From the NCBI GenBank assembly GCA_050296935.1, contig JBNKRV010000067.1, forward strand, positions 1 to 64,000: a stretch of DNA of 64,000 nucleotides, read 5' to 3'. This document shows positions 8,501 to 21,000 of the stretch, one piece after another. The stretch comes from Saccharicrinis sp050296935 (GTDB taxonomy: Bacteria > Bacteroidota > Bacteroidia > Bacteroidales > Marinilabiliaceae). How positions within the stretch are numbered: position 1 is the stretch's first letter; each line of letters opens with the position of its first letter. A program made the position numbers and the translations under genes. The notes beneath the pieces are model-generated. The model did no database searches, was not told the origin of the DNA, and was given only the letters and a program-made list of their open reading frames with translations.

Positions 8501-10815
8501 GATTGCAATGCTAATGCAGACCATGCATTCAGCTGGGCATCATAATTAGTAGTTGATAAAGTGATGTTTAAAAACATATCTGTCATATTTGTAACATTGC
8601 TCACATCCCAGTTGCTGATATCCTGATCAAATGAAGCGGCGCTCTGAAACATGTTGAGCATGTTTGTAACATTGCTTACATCCCAAGAACTTAAGTCCTG
8701 GTTAAACGATGTAGCCTGATAAAACATACTTGCCATGATAGTGACCTTTGCCGTATTCCAAGCTGAAATATTACCGTTAAAAGCTGATGCCTCTCCAAAT
8801 ATGCCTTCCATATTGGTTACATTGCTCACATTCCATGAGTTCAAATCCCGATTGAATGATTCCGCTCCATAGAACATTCTATTCATATTTGTAACATTTG
8901 TCGTATTCCATGTTGAAATATTTCCGTTGAAAGTTGTTGCATATTGAAACATTATTGACATATTGGTGACATTGCTTACATCCCAACTGCCGATATCCTG
9001 ATTAAATAAAGATGCGTTCATAAACATAAAGGACATATTGGTGACATTGCTTACAACCCAGCCACTAATGTCCTGGTTGAAATTTTGTGCTGTATTAAAC
9101 ATGCTTGCTGTATTAGCAACCTTACTTACATTCCAGTTACTGATATTTCCGTTGAAGGCTACTGCCCGGGCAAACATACCGTTCATATCAGTGACATTGC
9201 TTACATCCCAGTTGTTTAGATCCTGGTTGAAATTTTCTGCCGCCGCAAACATTCTTGATGTGTTGGTCACTCCAGCAGGTAGTGTTGATGGAACTTCTGT
9301 TAAATTAATTGCATTGTTGAAAGCATAAGAAAAATCTGTGATTCCCAGGTATCCGAAATTGGTTACTTTGGCTAATTTGTCAGCATTCGGATAATTGCTT
9401 CGCCCAAAATGAGTTAAATTACTACTAATAAATACTGTATAAGTTCCTTCAGCAGTGTAGGTGTGATCTAAATTGGCAGAAGCGGTTGTACTTTCAATGT
9501 TACCGTCACCCCAGTTTATCGTTGCATCAACCGTTCCATTGAGAGGCAATGTTACAGTTGTTCCTGCACTTAAACTGGTGTTGAATTCAAGCACCATGTT
9601 TTGCCCGTTATCAACAATTACCTTTTGGTCTGCAGTTGTTGTATTGCCGTTTCCATCGTCAAATGTCCAGGTAATGGTGTAGATTCCTTGTACAGTATAT
9701 TCTAAGGGGTCAGAAGTCGTTCCTGTAACGGTTCCGGCACAATCATCTGTGGTAGTAGGTGCTACGGCAGTTACCGAAGTTGCTCCTTCCAGTGTAGGAA
9801 GAACAGGTGTTTCCGGAGGTGTATTATCATTGATGGTAATTATTTGGTCCCCGGTGGTTTCATTGCCACTGGCATCGGTGGCTTTCCATGTTCTGGTTAC
9901 AACAGGACCATTCTTCACATCGGAAAGAGTAACAACCGGATTTGCATCGCAAATATCTGTTGCAATCGCATTTCCTCCGAGATTATCAGGATCTAAAGGT
10001 ATGCCGCAATCAACTGAAACATCAGCAGGTACTGTTAATACCGGAGGGATATTGTCTACCGGCGTATTACTGGTTGTAACATCTGCTCCGGAAGTAATCC
10101 AGTTTGATGTTGCAGTTGCCAGGGTAAAATTATTAAGTGTTCCATTCAATTGATTGCTGGTTAAGTCGGGAAGTGTTGTTTCATAAATGTTGTTTTCTCC
10201 GCCAAAACCCTGGTTAAAATTGTAATAGGCCAACAAGCCGGTTTCATTACCCACAAGTTCTGTATTTCTGTATGATAAAATTTCACATGCAGTTCTTTGG
10301 CTCGACCAAATGCGCACTTCGTCGATTTCACCTTTAAAAAACTCTCCAGTACCATTGCTGCTGCCAATATTTAGATTTTGACCAGTATTGCCCTGATTAA
10401 CAGATCTATTCATTGTTCCCTGGTAGATTCCGTTGATGTATACATCAGTGCCTATACTTTTTAAAACAAGTGCTATGTGATACCATTCACCTTGTGTAAA
10501 AGTATAATTTAATGTACCTATGGCAGTTCCGTTATATAAATCAAGTGCTGAATAATCATCTCTGATATGAAAACTAAATCTTGTGCCACTTCCGTCCCTC
10601 AAACCAATAAAGCCCGGATTATTACCAGCTGTGCCGGAAACCCAATCAGGTTTTAACCATAGTTCGATGGTTCCTGTTGTAAATTCTAGTGCTGAATTGT
10701 TTGGAACAATCACCACATCATTACCACCATCAAAATTTAGTGCATTGCCGGGTTGAGCCATTGATATCCCAGAGAATACTATTCCGATAATTAAAAGAGT
10801 TATTTTCTTCACCAT
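5599..10815 (-). CDS. Giant T9SS surface protein with LamG, HYR/PKD and two BspA-like DUF285 arrays
   Basis: A 1738-residue paralogue of the gene at 1-4781. It has a signal peptide (MVKKITLLIIGIVFSGISMAQ), a LamG domain (about 27-200), an HYR domain (about 255-335), a PKD-like WGDG segment (about 430), nine DUF285 repeats (about 520-750), an Ig-like domain (about 800-890), a second PKD-like segment, ten DUF285 repeats (about 1100-1350), Ig-like and HYR domains, and a C-terminal T9SS type A sorting domain from about 1660 (…KIFPNPTSDFIKLD… ending SKIIKN). Secretion by T9SS and cell-surface attachment follow from the sorting domain; adhesion is inferred from the BspA-like repeats. Repeat counts differ from the paralogue (12+4 against 9+10), as expected from recombination between 75-bp units. 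The start is supported by the shared leader and MVxKIT opening of three large genes here. Confidence 0.93.
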   Translation of the reverse strand: MVKKITLLIIGIVFSGISMAQPGNALNFDGGNDVVIVPNNSALEFTTGTIELWLKPDWVSGTAGNNPGFIGLRDGSGTRFSFHIRDDYSALDLYNGTAIGTLNYTFTQGEWYHIALVLKSIGTDVYINGIYQGTMNRSVNQGNTGQNLNIGSSNGTGEFFKGEIDEVRIWSSQRTACEILSYRNTELVGNETGLLAYYNFNQGFGGENNIYETTLPDLTSNQLNGTLNNFTLATATSNWITSGADVTTSNTPVDNIPPVLTVPADVSVDCGIPLDPDNLGGNAIATDICDANPVVTLSDVKNGPVVTRTWKATDASGNETTGDQIITINDNTPPETPVLPTLEGATSVTAVAPTTTDDCAGTVTGTTSDPLEYTVQGIYTITWTFDDGNGNTTTADQKVIVDNGQNMVLEFNTSLSAGTTVTLPLNGTVDATINWGDGNIESTTASANLDHTYTAEGTYTVFISSNLTHFGRSNYPNADKLAKVTNFGYLGITDFSYAFNNAINLTEVPSTLPAGVTNTSRMFAAAENFNQDLNNWDVSNVTDMNGMFARAVAFNGNISNWNVSKVANTASMFNTAQNFNQDISGWVVSNVTNMSFMFMNASLFNQDIGSWDVSNVTNMSIMFQYATTFNGNISTWNTTNVTNMNRMFYGAESFNRDLNSWNVSNVTNMEGIFGEASAFNGNISAWNTAKVTIMASMFYQATSFNQDLSSWDVSNVTNMLNMFQSAASFDQDISNWDVSNVTNMTDMFLNITLSTTNYDAQLNAWSALALQSNVSFHAGNSKYSCLSEAARTKIINDFNWNITDGGKLSDAITINTQPEASTDICESAPETVLTVEASSLFPLSYQWYKDDIIIATEGNNSSYIIPTLLTNSGTYYCIVSNTCGVNQQTNDAVVTINEDVTPPETPTLPTLAGEYSVTVVAPTTTDACAVTITGITSDPTEYTAQGIYTITWTFNDGNGNSTTADQTVVINNGQNMVLEFNTNLSTGTTITLPLDGTVDLTVDWGDGNSESTTNSANLSHTYSGEGTYFVTISGSLTHFGRSSYPNADKLAKVISFGSIGITDLSYAFNYAKNLTEVPSTLPAGVTNTSYMFYHAESLNQDLNNWDVSGVTDMNNMFAQAYAFNGNISGWNVGNVTNMEKVFSYASVFNQDLNNWDVGNVINMKQLFENAEVFNGNISNWDVSKVQNMYCMFCSAYEFNQDIGNWNVSSVTDMSWMFYAALKFNQDLNNWNVSAATNMDGVFEDAAAFNGNISNWDVSNVTSMIEMFYEASKFNGDISGWDVSKVTNMSQMFYYTDSFNQDISKWNVSNVTNMSYMFIGAISFNQNIGSWDVSNVSNMFYMFENAGLSTNNYDALLNAWSTLALKNNVTFHGGTSTYSCLSEAARTKIINDFNWIISDGGSAGDDVGISTQPASSTTVWENTSDIVLSVGASGVVALSYQWYKDAVAISTDGTNDTLIITTDPANSGTYTCVVTSACGASETTTDAIVTINDDVTPPVTPTLTDLTGECSVTVTVPTTTDDAAGTITGTTSDPLEYNAQGTYTISWTFDDGNGNSITVDQNVIVEDVTNPTLSCVDNKTVNADASNNYTVQGTEFDLTTAEDNCGVSSVENDYNNSASLSGAQFPVGTTTVTWTVTDNAGNTSTCSFDIVVNSTTSFETLEQAGIKIFPNPTSDFIKLDAAGKQIQKLVISDLSGKQLIQKASINKNETFDLSGFDKGVYLISIQTDNKVITSKIIKN

Positions 10816-10885
10816 GTTTTTCTATTTTATATTGAGCTGAACAATTCTGTTTTTTTTTGAGATTAGCGATTAATCTTAATTATGA

Positions 10886-10985
10886 TGCAAAGTTATTTGC
10901 TGTGACTAATGAGTGCAAAAAAGCAGGGGTGACAAAGGGGTGACAGCAAGGTGAATAGCCTGGTTCTTTTTATGAATGGATAATT
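10886..10985 (-). promoter_or_regulatory. Shared upstream element with three 11-bp-phased TCACC repeats (copy B)
   Basis: Plus-strand GGTGA at 10928, 10939 and 10950, again in exact 11-bp steps. The flanks (GCAAAAAAGCAGGGGTGACA on one side, AATAGCCTGGTTCTTTTTAT on the other) match copies A and C. The core is about 110 bp upstream of the start at 10815. The rest of the 10816-11252 gap shows no gene. Confidence 0.65.
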
Positions 10986-11252
10986 TTGGGGGATGAATAA
11001 CAACATGTTAGTGTTAAAATCCGGTCAGTTTCAAACACTAATTATTTAATGGCATATGTATTACATCTTTATTTGCATACTCCTTGCAAAAGTAGAATGA
11101 AAATAGTTGCCATTACATTAAAAGAAATGGCTCTATTCTAATTGTCGGTTGCTTGTTTAAAATAAATATGTTGCTAGATAAAAACTCAGCTAAATAACTG
11201 TACAATAAATTAATAAGTTTCTGTTTTTATAACTTTAGCTACTAAGCCAAAC

Positions 11253-11933
11253 TTATTCCTTAACTATTTTAGTGCTCAAAACCTCTTTATCAGTCCGGAA
11301 TAGAACCATGTATACACCCTCTTTCAAACTTGATATATCTAATGGCTCATTTTGTTTTGGGGCATATTTCTCAAATATAATCTTCCCGGTCATATCTAAA
11401 ATAGTTATCCCGTTCACATTTTTACCTGAATAATTGAAGTTTACTTTTCCACTTGAAGGATTCGGATATACAGCAATATTTCTCTTTCCTGTTATTTTAT
11501 TATCTTCAATACCCGATAAAAGAGAGCATGTTATTTTATATGGATTGCTAACAGTCCCTAAATTTTCATCGGACTGAAAAATAAGTGTATTCGTACTCTC
11601 AAAGACCTTATCTGACGAGGCATCTCTAATTTTTATCTCTACATTTTCTCCTGAAACATTATTGCTGAAAACAGTTAGCAGTACAATGTATCTATCCACG
11701 GAAGAGTTATACATCACCGGTGCTGAACCACGGCACTCTCCATTCACATAGGTGAAAACTGAATCATTAACATCGGTAGAGGATGTTCCATCGATGATTA
11801 ATTCACCTGTAATGGTCATGGAATACTGAAAGTCATGAGGATTGACCGTACATTGAGCCCATGTATTTTTTAAGTTGAATGCATTTATGATTGTTACAAA
11901 TGCAATAAATATATAAATGTTTTTCTTATTCAT
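11253..11933 (-). CDS. Small T9SS-exported protein with an ECRG-type module
   Basis: 226 residues: a signal peptide (MNKKNIYIF…TWAQ), one beta-rich module of about 100 residues, and a C-terminal sorting domain (…IAVYPNPSSGKVNFNYSG… ending TKIVKE). The module carries ECRG, Y-x-V-x-L-T-x-[FY]-x-N-N and a D-A-S turn. The same module lies near residue 2890 of the 3358-aa giant encoded just upstream (ECRG … VFLTIYGNN … WDAS), so this gene may derive from it or act with it. Only 73 bp separate it from the giant's stop, so co-transcription is likely. The function of the module is unknown to me; extracellular location is inferred from the sorting domain. Confidence 0.85.
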   Translation of the reverse strand: MNKKNIYIFIAFVTIINAFNLKNTWAQCTVNPHDFQYSMTITGELIIDGTSSTDVNDSVFTYVNGECRGSAPVMYNSSVDRYIVLLTVFSNNVSGENVEIKIRDASSDKVFESTNTLIFQSDENLGTVSNPYKITCSLLSGIEDNKITGKRNIAVYPNPSSGKVNFNYSGKNVNGITILDMTGKIIFEKYAPKQNEPLDISSLKEGVYMVLFRTDKEVLSTKIVKE

Positions 11934-11950
11934 ATCTCAATATTTTTTTT

Positions 11951-11988
11951 AGAAGGGACTGTCCTCAGATTATAAGGACAGCCTCTTT
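11951..11988. terminator. Intercistronic hairpin after the giant gene
   Basis: CTGTCCT (11959-11965) pairs with AGGACAG (11975-11981), extended by imperfect AGAAGGG/CCTCTTTT arms. It lies between the giant gene's stop (12007) and the start of the 226-aa gene (11933). The T-run follows the stem on the plus strand only, so on the transcribed minus strand it is more likely an RNA-processing or partial-attenuation hairpin than a strong terminator. Confidence 0.4.
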
Positions 11989-12006
11989 TGAAATTGTACA
12001 GCCGGA

Positions 12007-15000
12007 TTAATTTGTCTTAACCATTTTATATTGATAATCTTTGCCATCAATTTTCAATTTGAACAGATATATGCCCGGGCTTAATTTTTGGGTTGAAATA
12101 TCTTTTACCCCCAGCGAAATTGTATGAGAACCGGTTATCATATTTTGATGGACGGGAATGCTCATTTTCTCTCCCAGTAAGTTATAAACTTCTAAAACAA
12201 CATCGCTGTTTTTGTCCAGGCTGAAATTGATGTTTACTTCATTGTTGAATGGGTTAGGGTACATTGTCAAACCAACATCTTGTTTTTCTGCCAGTTCTCC
12301 GGCAAGGTTCAACTCAACAGGTGATGAAAGGTTACCCTGTATGTTATCGCTTTCGAAAGTTGTAGTTCCTTCCAGTTCGTAAACCTCTTCACCATTCAGC
12401 ATCGCAAAGTTTATTTCGGTGCCATCGTCATCGGTGTTGCCAAAAGCTGTGAGCATTGTATATCCTTTCAGGTTTGAACTTTGAACATTAAGTGTCCCAA
12501 CGCCCCTTAATTCACCATTGATAAAGGCCCCGATTAAAACATCATCAGGAAGCTCTGTGGCATTAATATGGGCAACAACACTAACTGAACCCTGGTATGC
12601 ATACGGGTTTACAACATTTTTGGCAAATGAAGTAACCAGGCGGTTTTCAGCAACAGTTGATTTTAATGAACTTAACGAACTTTTATCCGGATAGCTAAAA
12701 GTAACAGAGTCGGTGGTTTGTGACCATAGCATATAACCTTCTCCCGGTTTCATGTAATCTAATGTGCCCAACCACTGATAACCATCATAGACTGCAAATT
12801 TGGTCTGACTCTTTATTACATCATTTTCAACGGCATTGTATGCTGCCAACGCCTGGTTGGTTTCCAGGTTAAACCGGGGGATATAGCCAATCCTGTTCCA
12901 CCCGTTGCTGATGCTAATCGGATAATCAGAAGGGCTGATGGCCTGACCTGAATAGTAAAGCGTATTGGCCGATGACAATTTTACCTTGTACATTTTTCCT
13001 GCATTGAGTGTAAGCCCGCTGCCTACCCATCTATTAAACCCGCTGTCATAAGTGGCAAAATGTGCTTCACTTTTTATCAGGTCGCCCGACTGTGCCTTAA
13101 CGTTGCTGAACAATGCGTTCGCCCCAATGTAATTGCTCATATCAAGGTTGAACGAAATCCATTTCCATCCATTAACCAACGAGATGCTGTTGTCGAGCAG
13201 GTAACCGCACTCAAAAACTACCGGGTTACTTGCAGAGCCTTGTACGTTATTAGGACTAAACACAATACCCGGCGCAACATCGGCATATACTTCGCCTGCG
13301 CTGGCATCCCATACTTTGCATGTAAGGTCTTCGAGTGAGTTATTGCCATATATAGTAAGGAAAACATAATACTCATCGCGGTTTTCAACATAGCTCACAT
13401 TGGCAACCCCACGGCATTCATTGCCCGCAAAGACCCCAATTTTATCATATATATCTGTTGAATAGTTACCGCCAATCTTAAGTTTGCCTATAACGTTGGC
13501 AATGTACTGATACTTGCTTTCATCTACTGTCCATTCGGGAGCCGGGGTGTAAACCCTTAAATTGATATTAAAAGGTTCGTTGTACCCAAAATCTGTAGAA
13601 AGCAACAGGTTCTCATCATAATAGCCGTTGTTTATCCCTTGGCTGATAGTAAAATGAACTTCGATTTCACTATTGGGCTCAATAACATCACTGGTAACGG
13701 ATGCGGTTAACCAGTCAGGAATGTTTCCTATTTCAAACTCCCTGGCTACGCCACCGATATTCTTAATGGTTGCGGTAAAACTCAACGATTCGCCCACTGG
13801 CTTTTCGAGGGATATTTTATCATCGAGCCAAACCACCTGGTTCCGGTCAATATAGGCTGTCCATGTAGCAGGTGATAATAAGCGGTTGCCATTGAGGTCG
13901 AACACATCTTTTACACCTATTTCCAACACTGTGTTTTCAATTTTTGAGGGGTCAATGTTGGGCGTAATGATTATTTCATCAGTATTCACCACAAAATCGA
14001 ACGGAATATCCTGTACAGGGCGGGCATCTTTTACTTCGGCTGCATCGGTACTAATAGAAGTGCCGTTTACCGCCAATGCATCGCCATTGTTGTTGCCATA
14101 AGGATTAACCCACTGGTCTGTCCAAGTTTCAGTAAGCATTTGAACACCGCTTACCTCTTCGTAATTTTCAAATGGATAATAACCCAAAAGCCCTGTTTCG
14201 GTCCCGTTCAGTTTGGTTTTGTAATACAGTTTTAACTCCTTTTCTGTTCTTGTCGTGTTCCAGATACGGATTTCATCCATATACCCATTGAAATACGAAC
14301 CGAAACCGTAGGTTAGCGGATCAATCTGCCATCCCATGGCACCTGCCCATATTTTAGAATTGAAGAAGGCTGCAATTCTATCAGCAGGAGTGGAATTTTG
14401 AAGCGTAGCATCGATGTATGCTTTGGCATTTGAACTGCGGTCAACAACCAACGCAAAGTGGTGCCACTGATTGTCGAAATAGTTATTTGTCACCGCGTTA
14501 AAAATGTTGCCATTGCTGCTCACTACAATACTTCCGTTTGTCGTTGCATATATTGACAGGAACCTGCTTGCATCTATTCCCGGCATTACTTCATTTCCAT
14601 TGCCCATGCCGTTTGAAAACAGGGCAGCACTTGCAACAGGTGTACTTCCTTTGAACCAGAATTCGATGGTGAAATCGGTTTCGTCGTCGATAACTGCTTG
14701 TGTCCCGTCCAGTTCGAGATACTGGTTGGTACCATTGAAATAAACCGAACGCCCTGAAGGTTCTATCGACCATTCGGCATTGATATCCATTACCTGGTTT
14801 TTCACTTTGTCAACAACAATGTTGCCTTCGCCCTCGTTCATTTCCCAAATCCTGCTGGCTCCCTGCTCTCTTCCCGACAAGGAGGTATAGAGATTTGCAT
14901 AGATTTCCCCGGCAAACATTCGGGCATCGTTCCATATCCTAAACTCGTGCAGGTTACCATAGAGGTAATTGGCTGTTTGGGTGGCGCTCCTTCCAATATA

Positions 15001-18000
15001 AGCTTTCCCTGTACCGGTATATGCAATATCGGATACAGCCTGTGAAAGGATATTCTGGTCGTCGACATAAAGTGAAACAATAGCGCCATCCTGGTCATAA
15101 ACAGCGGCATAATGGTGCCATGCAGTAGCAGGATAAACTGTATTATAAGCTACAGACGGGTCGCCTGAAAAGGTCTGTCCTGCAATTTGCAGGTAAAACA
15201 TTCCGTTGCCATCAATGCCTGTTTCAAGGTTATCAGAGGCATTTGCTCCCTGTGAAAAAATAACCCCGGGAGAGCTGTCTGCCCTCTTTAACCAAAATTC
15301 GATAGTAAACGGACTATTTGTCAATACAATACCGCTTGACACAGAGCAGTAATTTCCCAGACCGTTGAAATACAAGCTTGTGTTGTGGGTTATTTCGCTG
15401 TCATTTAAAACCCCCGTAAGGCTGATGTTGTTTTCGGTAATAATGCCTTGTTCCAATGCTTCGTCAAAACGGATTGAAATATCCTCGCCCGGCGATAATA
15501 TGCCATCTCCCGGTGAAGGAGTACCAAATACTTTTGGCGGCTTGGAATCGATGAGACCGGAATACCATGGCGATTCATAGGTTGAACCATCGGAACAAGT
15601 GGAGCGTGCCCTGATCATGTAAGCCCTGTCGTTTAACGAGGATACATCCCAAACAAACGACTCCTGGGCACTTCCGCTTAACAGCTGTTTTTCGCCGGAG
15701 TATTCGTTATAGGCTGTTCCTGCATCGGCAAAATAGGCCTTAGTGCTTACAGCACTTCCTGTTAATGTTTTGTACTGGAACTGTAGTTTTTCCAATGTAC
15801 TGTAGTTAATATCATAACCGGTTAAGGTAATACCCATTTCACCTTTATCGTCGTAATTCAACACCCAGTTGTCCTGCATGCCTTTAATGTCAACTGGGGT
15901 ACAACTCGGTGCAAAGTGTACCGAAATGTAAACCGTATCTGCAATATCATTTGCCAGATCGGCAGGGTTCCACTGGCAAACCGAATGCAGTATAATACCA
16001 ATGCTATCATACTCATAAACTTCGGGTTGCCCTTTTTCCACCGTTAGGGTTTTGGTAAGTGTTTCCCATGCCGGTACCAGGTATTCTTTTTCAGGAGAAT
16101 TGCCATCGATTTTCAATATGGCACCGTAAGGGTTGGTTGATTCATCGATGCTTAGTTCGTACCAGTTATCCGTATTTGAAGCACTGTGGTTTTGCAGTTT
16201 CAATACAAAACTAGCCTTGTTGGTTTCGGGCACATCGGTTACCAACGCTTTCTCCACATCAATTACAGGTACTTCGCGCTGTAAGGTCGCTGTATGCAAT
16301 TTGGCCAGGTTTTTCTGTGCGTCAAGTGCAAATATAGAATATTGTTCACCTTCGTAAGGGCATTTCGATTGTCCGCCACGAACAGAGAATATCGGACTAC
16401 CAATATCAAACCCGGTAACGTCCCAGGTTTGGTTGCCGTCCATATCTTCGTAAGTGTCGAATGTATTGTAAAGCATATTTCCCAATTCTCCGGTAAAAAC
16501 TGCCATATCAAACCCAAAGGCTGCTGCTGAAGCCCAATAGTTCGATTTGCTGGCCAGTTTCATTGCTATGTATCTAATGCCCGTAGAAGTAATTAAAGAT
16601 CCTGCTCCAATACCGGCAACAATTACCTGGTTTTCCAAAAATTCTTCTTTCGAGGTTACACTTTCAGTAAAGTTATTATATGAATAGATGGGTATCCCTT
16701 TTTCCCTCTTAACATCAATACTGTAATAGTCGCCTTCATCGCGTTCGTCAATTACATAGCCAAAAGTCACCTTGTTAGTTTCCGATTCATTGCTTCCATT
16801 GGCCACCTCGCCCGCTATATTAAAAATGGAATTGCCAGTATAACCAAGTCCTGTGTATAGAGTCCCAAATTTAGCATTCCATTTGAATTTCAGTTGACGT
16901 GTGCTTTTCCAGTTATATTCCGAATTAAATGACTGAGAGATTGATTCACTATATGCACCTGATGAGCCATCAATAGAAATATTATTAAATGTTTCGGCAT
17001 TAATTTTTTCAGCCTCATTCATTGCAATGGCATTCATCCAGTAGGTTATCTGATCATTAAAAAATTGTACAGAATCATTTTCTGTTGAATCACCCAGAAA
17101 TACGTACGAAGCTGTTTTAACATCGAATGAGGGATTGACGGAAAGTGAATCTGCTTTAAGCCTTTCCAAACTATTATCATCGTTATTTAACCCATAATAG
17201 GGAGAAGTACGGGGTAAATTGGACTTGTATTTGGAAGAAGCCAGCAAATTGTCGCGTGCCACAATTAAATTAGGGACCAGTTCTGAAAGAATGTGCTTTT
17301 GAGAGTACACAAAATAAGTAGATGTATTGCCCTCGTCCATTACCAGCCCGTTTATAATTCCTAAAACATATTCGGCACCCGGTACGGCAATGTAATCCAG
17401 TCCATTATCAATACAAAACTGTTCTGGCAATAGCCGTAGGTTTTTCGACTGGGTAAAATAGGCATTTTTGGCATGTCCAATGTACAGGTCGGCATCGCTG
17501 CCTACATCTTCGGGATCTGAGCTGGTTTCAATCCTGCGGTTAAATGTTGTTGTTTCTTTATAACTGCCTTCGTTATCAGTACTTCTGGTTATTTGCAAAC
17601 CAAGCTCTGAATCGTTAATAATTTCACTTTCAATTATAGCCCCGGCCAAACCGCCACCGAAAGCAAGTTTCGCTCCGGCATGTATTGTATTATCCAAACC
17701 GGAATTTACCTCAAAATTCAATTCCCAACTTGTTGTTCGTGAAAATTCCGACCCCTGTTCAATATAAGCATAACTGTGTGAACCCGGTGGGTCGCGGAGT
17801 ACAATTTCCGGTACTTCATATCCATAAGTAACAAAATCGGTACCTGCAATCGGGAATGCCCCTAATATATAACCTCTGAATGGATTGGCCTCACGCCATT
17901 CCACTGTTATTTTGTCGGTAGTGGCATATACCTGCATCAGCTTGGTAAAGCTGTTTTCGGGCGTCAATAGGTCTTTGGTTATACTTGGGGTGCCCGCTTT

Positions 18001-21000
18001 GAATGAATACTGGTAATAGCCGGTTTCATCGGTACTTGCCGTTGCCCCTAAACCGGTAATTTCCAATTGGTTGTCAATGGTCAGGTTGGCTTTATCAACA
18101 GGCACTTTATCTACAACTGCTCCATCAGGATGATTGGGGTTGCTGTATTCTTCGTACACAAAGATGTTGGCTGTATAAGTTTTGCCCATTTGTAGTATAG
18201 GATGCAAATAGGGGTTAGTGGATGCTAAATCCAGGGTGTCGGCCAGACCTGTTAGCTGATTGGTGAAATAAATCACGGAATCACCAACAAATTCGTTCCC
18301 GTTCAAATCTGTAATTTCAACGTTTGGTGCTTCCCTTATCACAAAGTTTAGTTTGTGGTGGTACCAGGCCGTATCAACCCGGTAATAATCGCCATCAGTG
18401 CTTTCAACAAGTGTACTGTCGTAAACGGTAACAGGGGTGAGCGAATTGGACAGGTTGAGCGTTGACAAATCGTTTACATCTATTGAATAGGTGTCGTTCC
18501 CTGCTTTTTGTATTTCAAATTTTTCGGGAATCAGGTAAATTTCAAACTCACCAGTGCTGGCATCTGTCTGTACCGATTTAACTGAGAATATGGAAGCATC
18601 AGCTGTATCGAGGTCGTAAGCTTCGTTTTGGGCTTTGAAAATAACATCGGCAACACCCACGTTGTTTGTCGATAAACCAAAACCTACCTCTTTATCTCCT
18701 TCTACCGTGCCACCGTCAACACGCCCCAACACTTTCACAAGGGTACTGTCGATAAATTCTATACCGCTAAGGTCATCGTTGAATTCGTAATAGTTGAAGT
18801 CTCCCGATGCTTTTTTTGGCGGGAAATAGCCCGATGAGAACACGTGGCCGTCTTTTACTACAGAAATATAATGATAACCAATGGGGACATCTATAGTAAA
18901 ATGACCTGTTGCATCAGTAGTTACAATATTTTTATCTGCCCCTGTTGCATAGTCACCATCAATGAGTACCTGTACTCCCTGCACAGGAAAGGTGCTGTTG
19001 TAGTAGGTTACTTTACCACTTACATTGAATGATGAAATATCAGTAAAATCGAGGTTGTTCTGTGTGGCATCCCCATCGCCAAGGTAAATAGTCTTTGAAT
19101 TAGGAGAGAACCCGTGTACCCCCAGGCTTGGGGTTACCTTGTAAAGTTCACCGCCCTGTCTGTAAGGAATATAATCAGCGCTATAATCGCCGTATTCATC
19201 TGTGGTTGCGGACAGGCTCAACTGGTCGCCCGATGGCTTATCATCTGTCCAGTTAACACCGTTAACAAACACACCATCATGTTTATTAAAGCCCGAACCT
19301 GTTTTTGAGGCATCGTATATTTTGTTGCCAACGCCTTCGTCGCAACGCCAGTAACCAATCAGCCCCTTTTCACTTCCATTAAGGATACGGTTATAATTAC
19401 GTTTGATGTCGGCATCAGAACGCTCCTCATTCCAAAAACGAACCTCATCGATATACCCACGGTAGTAATTTTCAGAAAAACCTATATCGCTTCCAATATA
19501 AAACTCACCTGTAGAAACTGTATTGATATAACCAGATCCCGTACTTACAAAAAGGGTGTCTGGCTCTCCGTCGACATACATCTTTACATCGCTAATAACA
19601 CTTGCACCTTCGGGAACAACACAAGCCACATGATGCCATTGCCCATCGTTCAAATTAGCCTCAACGGTTAACCCACTTCCGCGCGTACTAAAATCCAGGT
19701 TTCCAAAGTTGTCAATTCCAAACCTTACATTTTGATATGAAGTGCTGATATCCCAATATCCATAATACAATATTGTTTGAGAACGGCTGTTGGTCGGCAT
19801 CTTTACCCAGGCTTCAATGGTTCTGGGATCACTCCCTTCCACACCATTAAAGTTGTCAATTTTTACATAGTCATCTTTACCATCAAAATAGAGGCTCTTA
19901 CCTCCCATCCCCTCTTTAGGTTCAATCTTTACTTTAACGTTCTCAACGGCATTACCTCCCTTGTACTCCACATGCCCGTTGGCTACACCAAACGGAAGAG
20001 TAAAGCCTAAATCAGCAGCATCATTGGAATAAACCAAATTGCCTGAGCAATCGGCCGTTGCCTGTATGCGATAGTCGTACAAAATGCCCCCAAGCGCTGT
20101 TTGGTCCTTATAGAGCGTTTGTAAATTATTTAAAGAGGCAATGGTCTGGTAGTTATCTTCGCCAGATTCGGAACGTTCCAAAATAAAACCATCAATGGTT
20201 GAAAAAGTGCCATTGATGCCCCATTTTAGCTCCACCCCATCGCCATAATAGCCTTTTGAAGCATTCAGAAAACTAATTTTATTATCCAGATCGGTAGAAC
20301 TAATGGATGCTGACTTGGTTTCGAAATACTTTCCTGCAGAACAGGTATTTACGCCACCTACAGAGTATTTGTAAATTTTACAGGACGATACAGTATTATC
20401 GGTATAAGAAGTTGTGGTAATATCCTTAAACTCCACCGGGTTGGTGCCATCCTCATCGGTACGTTTCACAATCCATGAATCGGCACTTAAATCTGCCGGT
20501 ATCCATGATATGATAATACTTCCGGCATCTGTATCCGGTGTAACCGTAACATTATCGGGCGGAGAAGGTAAACCAGCCGAGTAACCGGTTGCAATGGAAG
20601 AATAAGAAGCTTCCACGGTACACCCATTCTCATCTGTTCCGGTGGCAATAATCCGGTAATAGTAATTTGTGTTTATCATTGGTGGCTTATCGGTGTAGGT
20701 ACTTTTACTTCCATCCAAATTGGAGCTCAGGGTAAGCACGCCATCCGAAAAATTGCTGAAGGTAGATTGTTGTATATTCCAGGCAGGAGCAGTATAGCCG
20801 GCTGTCCAGTCTAAAGTGATGGTGCCATCGCAATTATCGGTTGTGGCAGTCAGGTCGGGGGCAATGTAATGATTTTTTACCATACCATCGTTGCTCCACA
20901 ATTCGTCTTTTGAATAATATTTAGAGCCATTAATGTTCCAGTATGTCCTTATTTTATAACGGAATTTGTCCCCTCCTGAAACATTAATATCCGTATAAGT

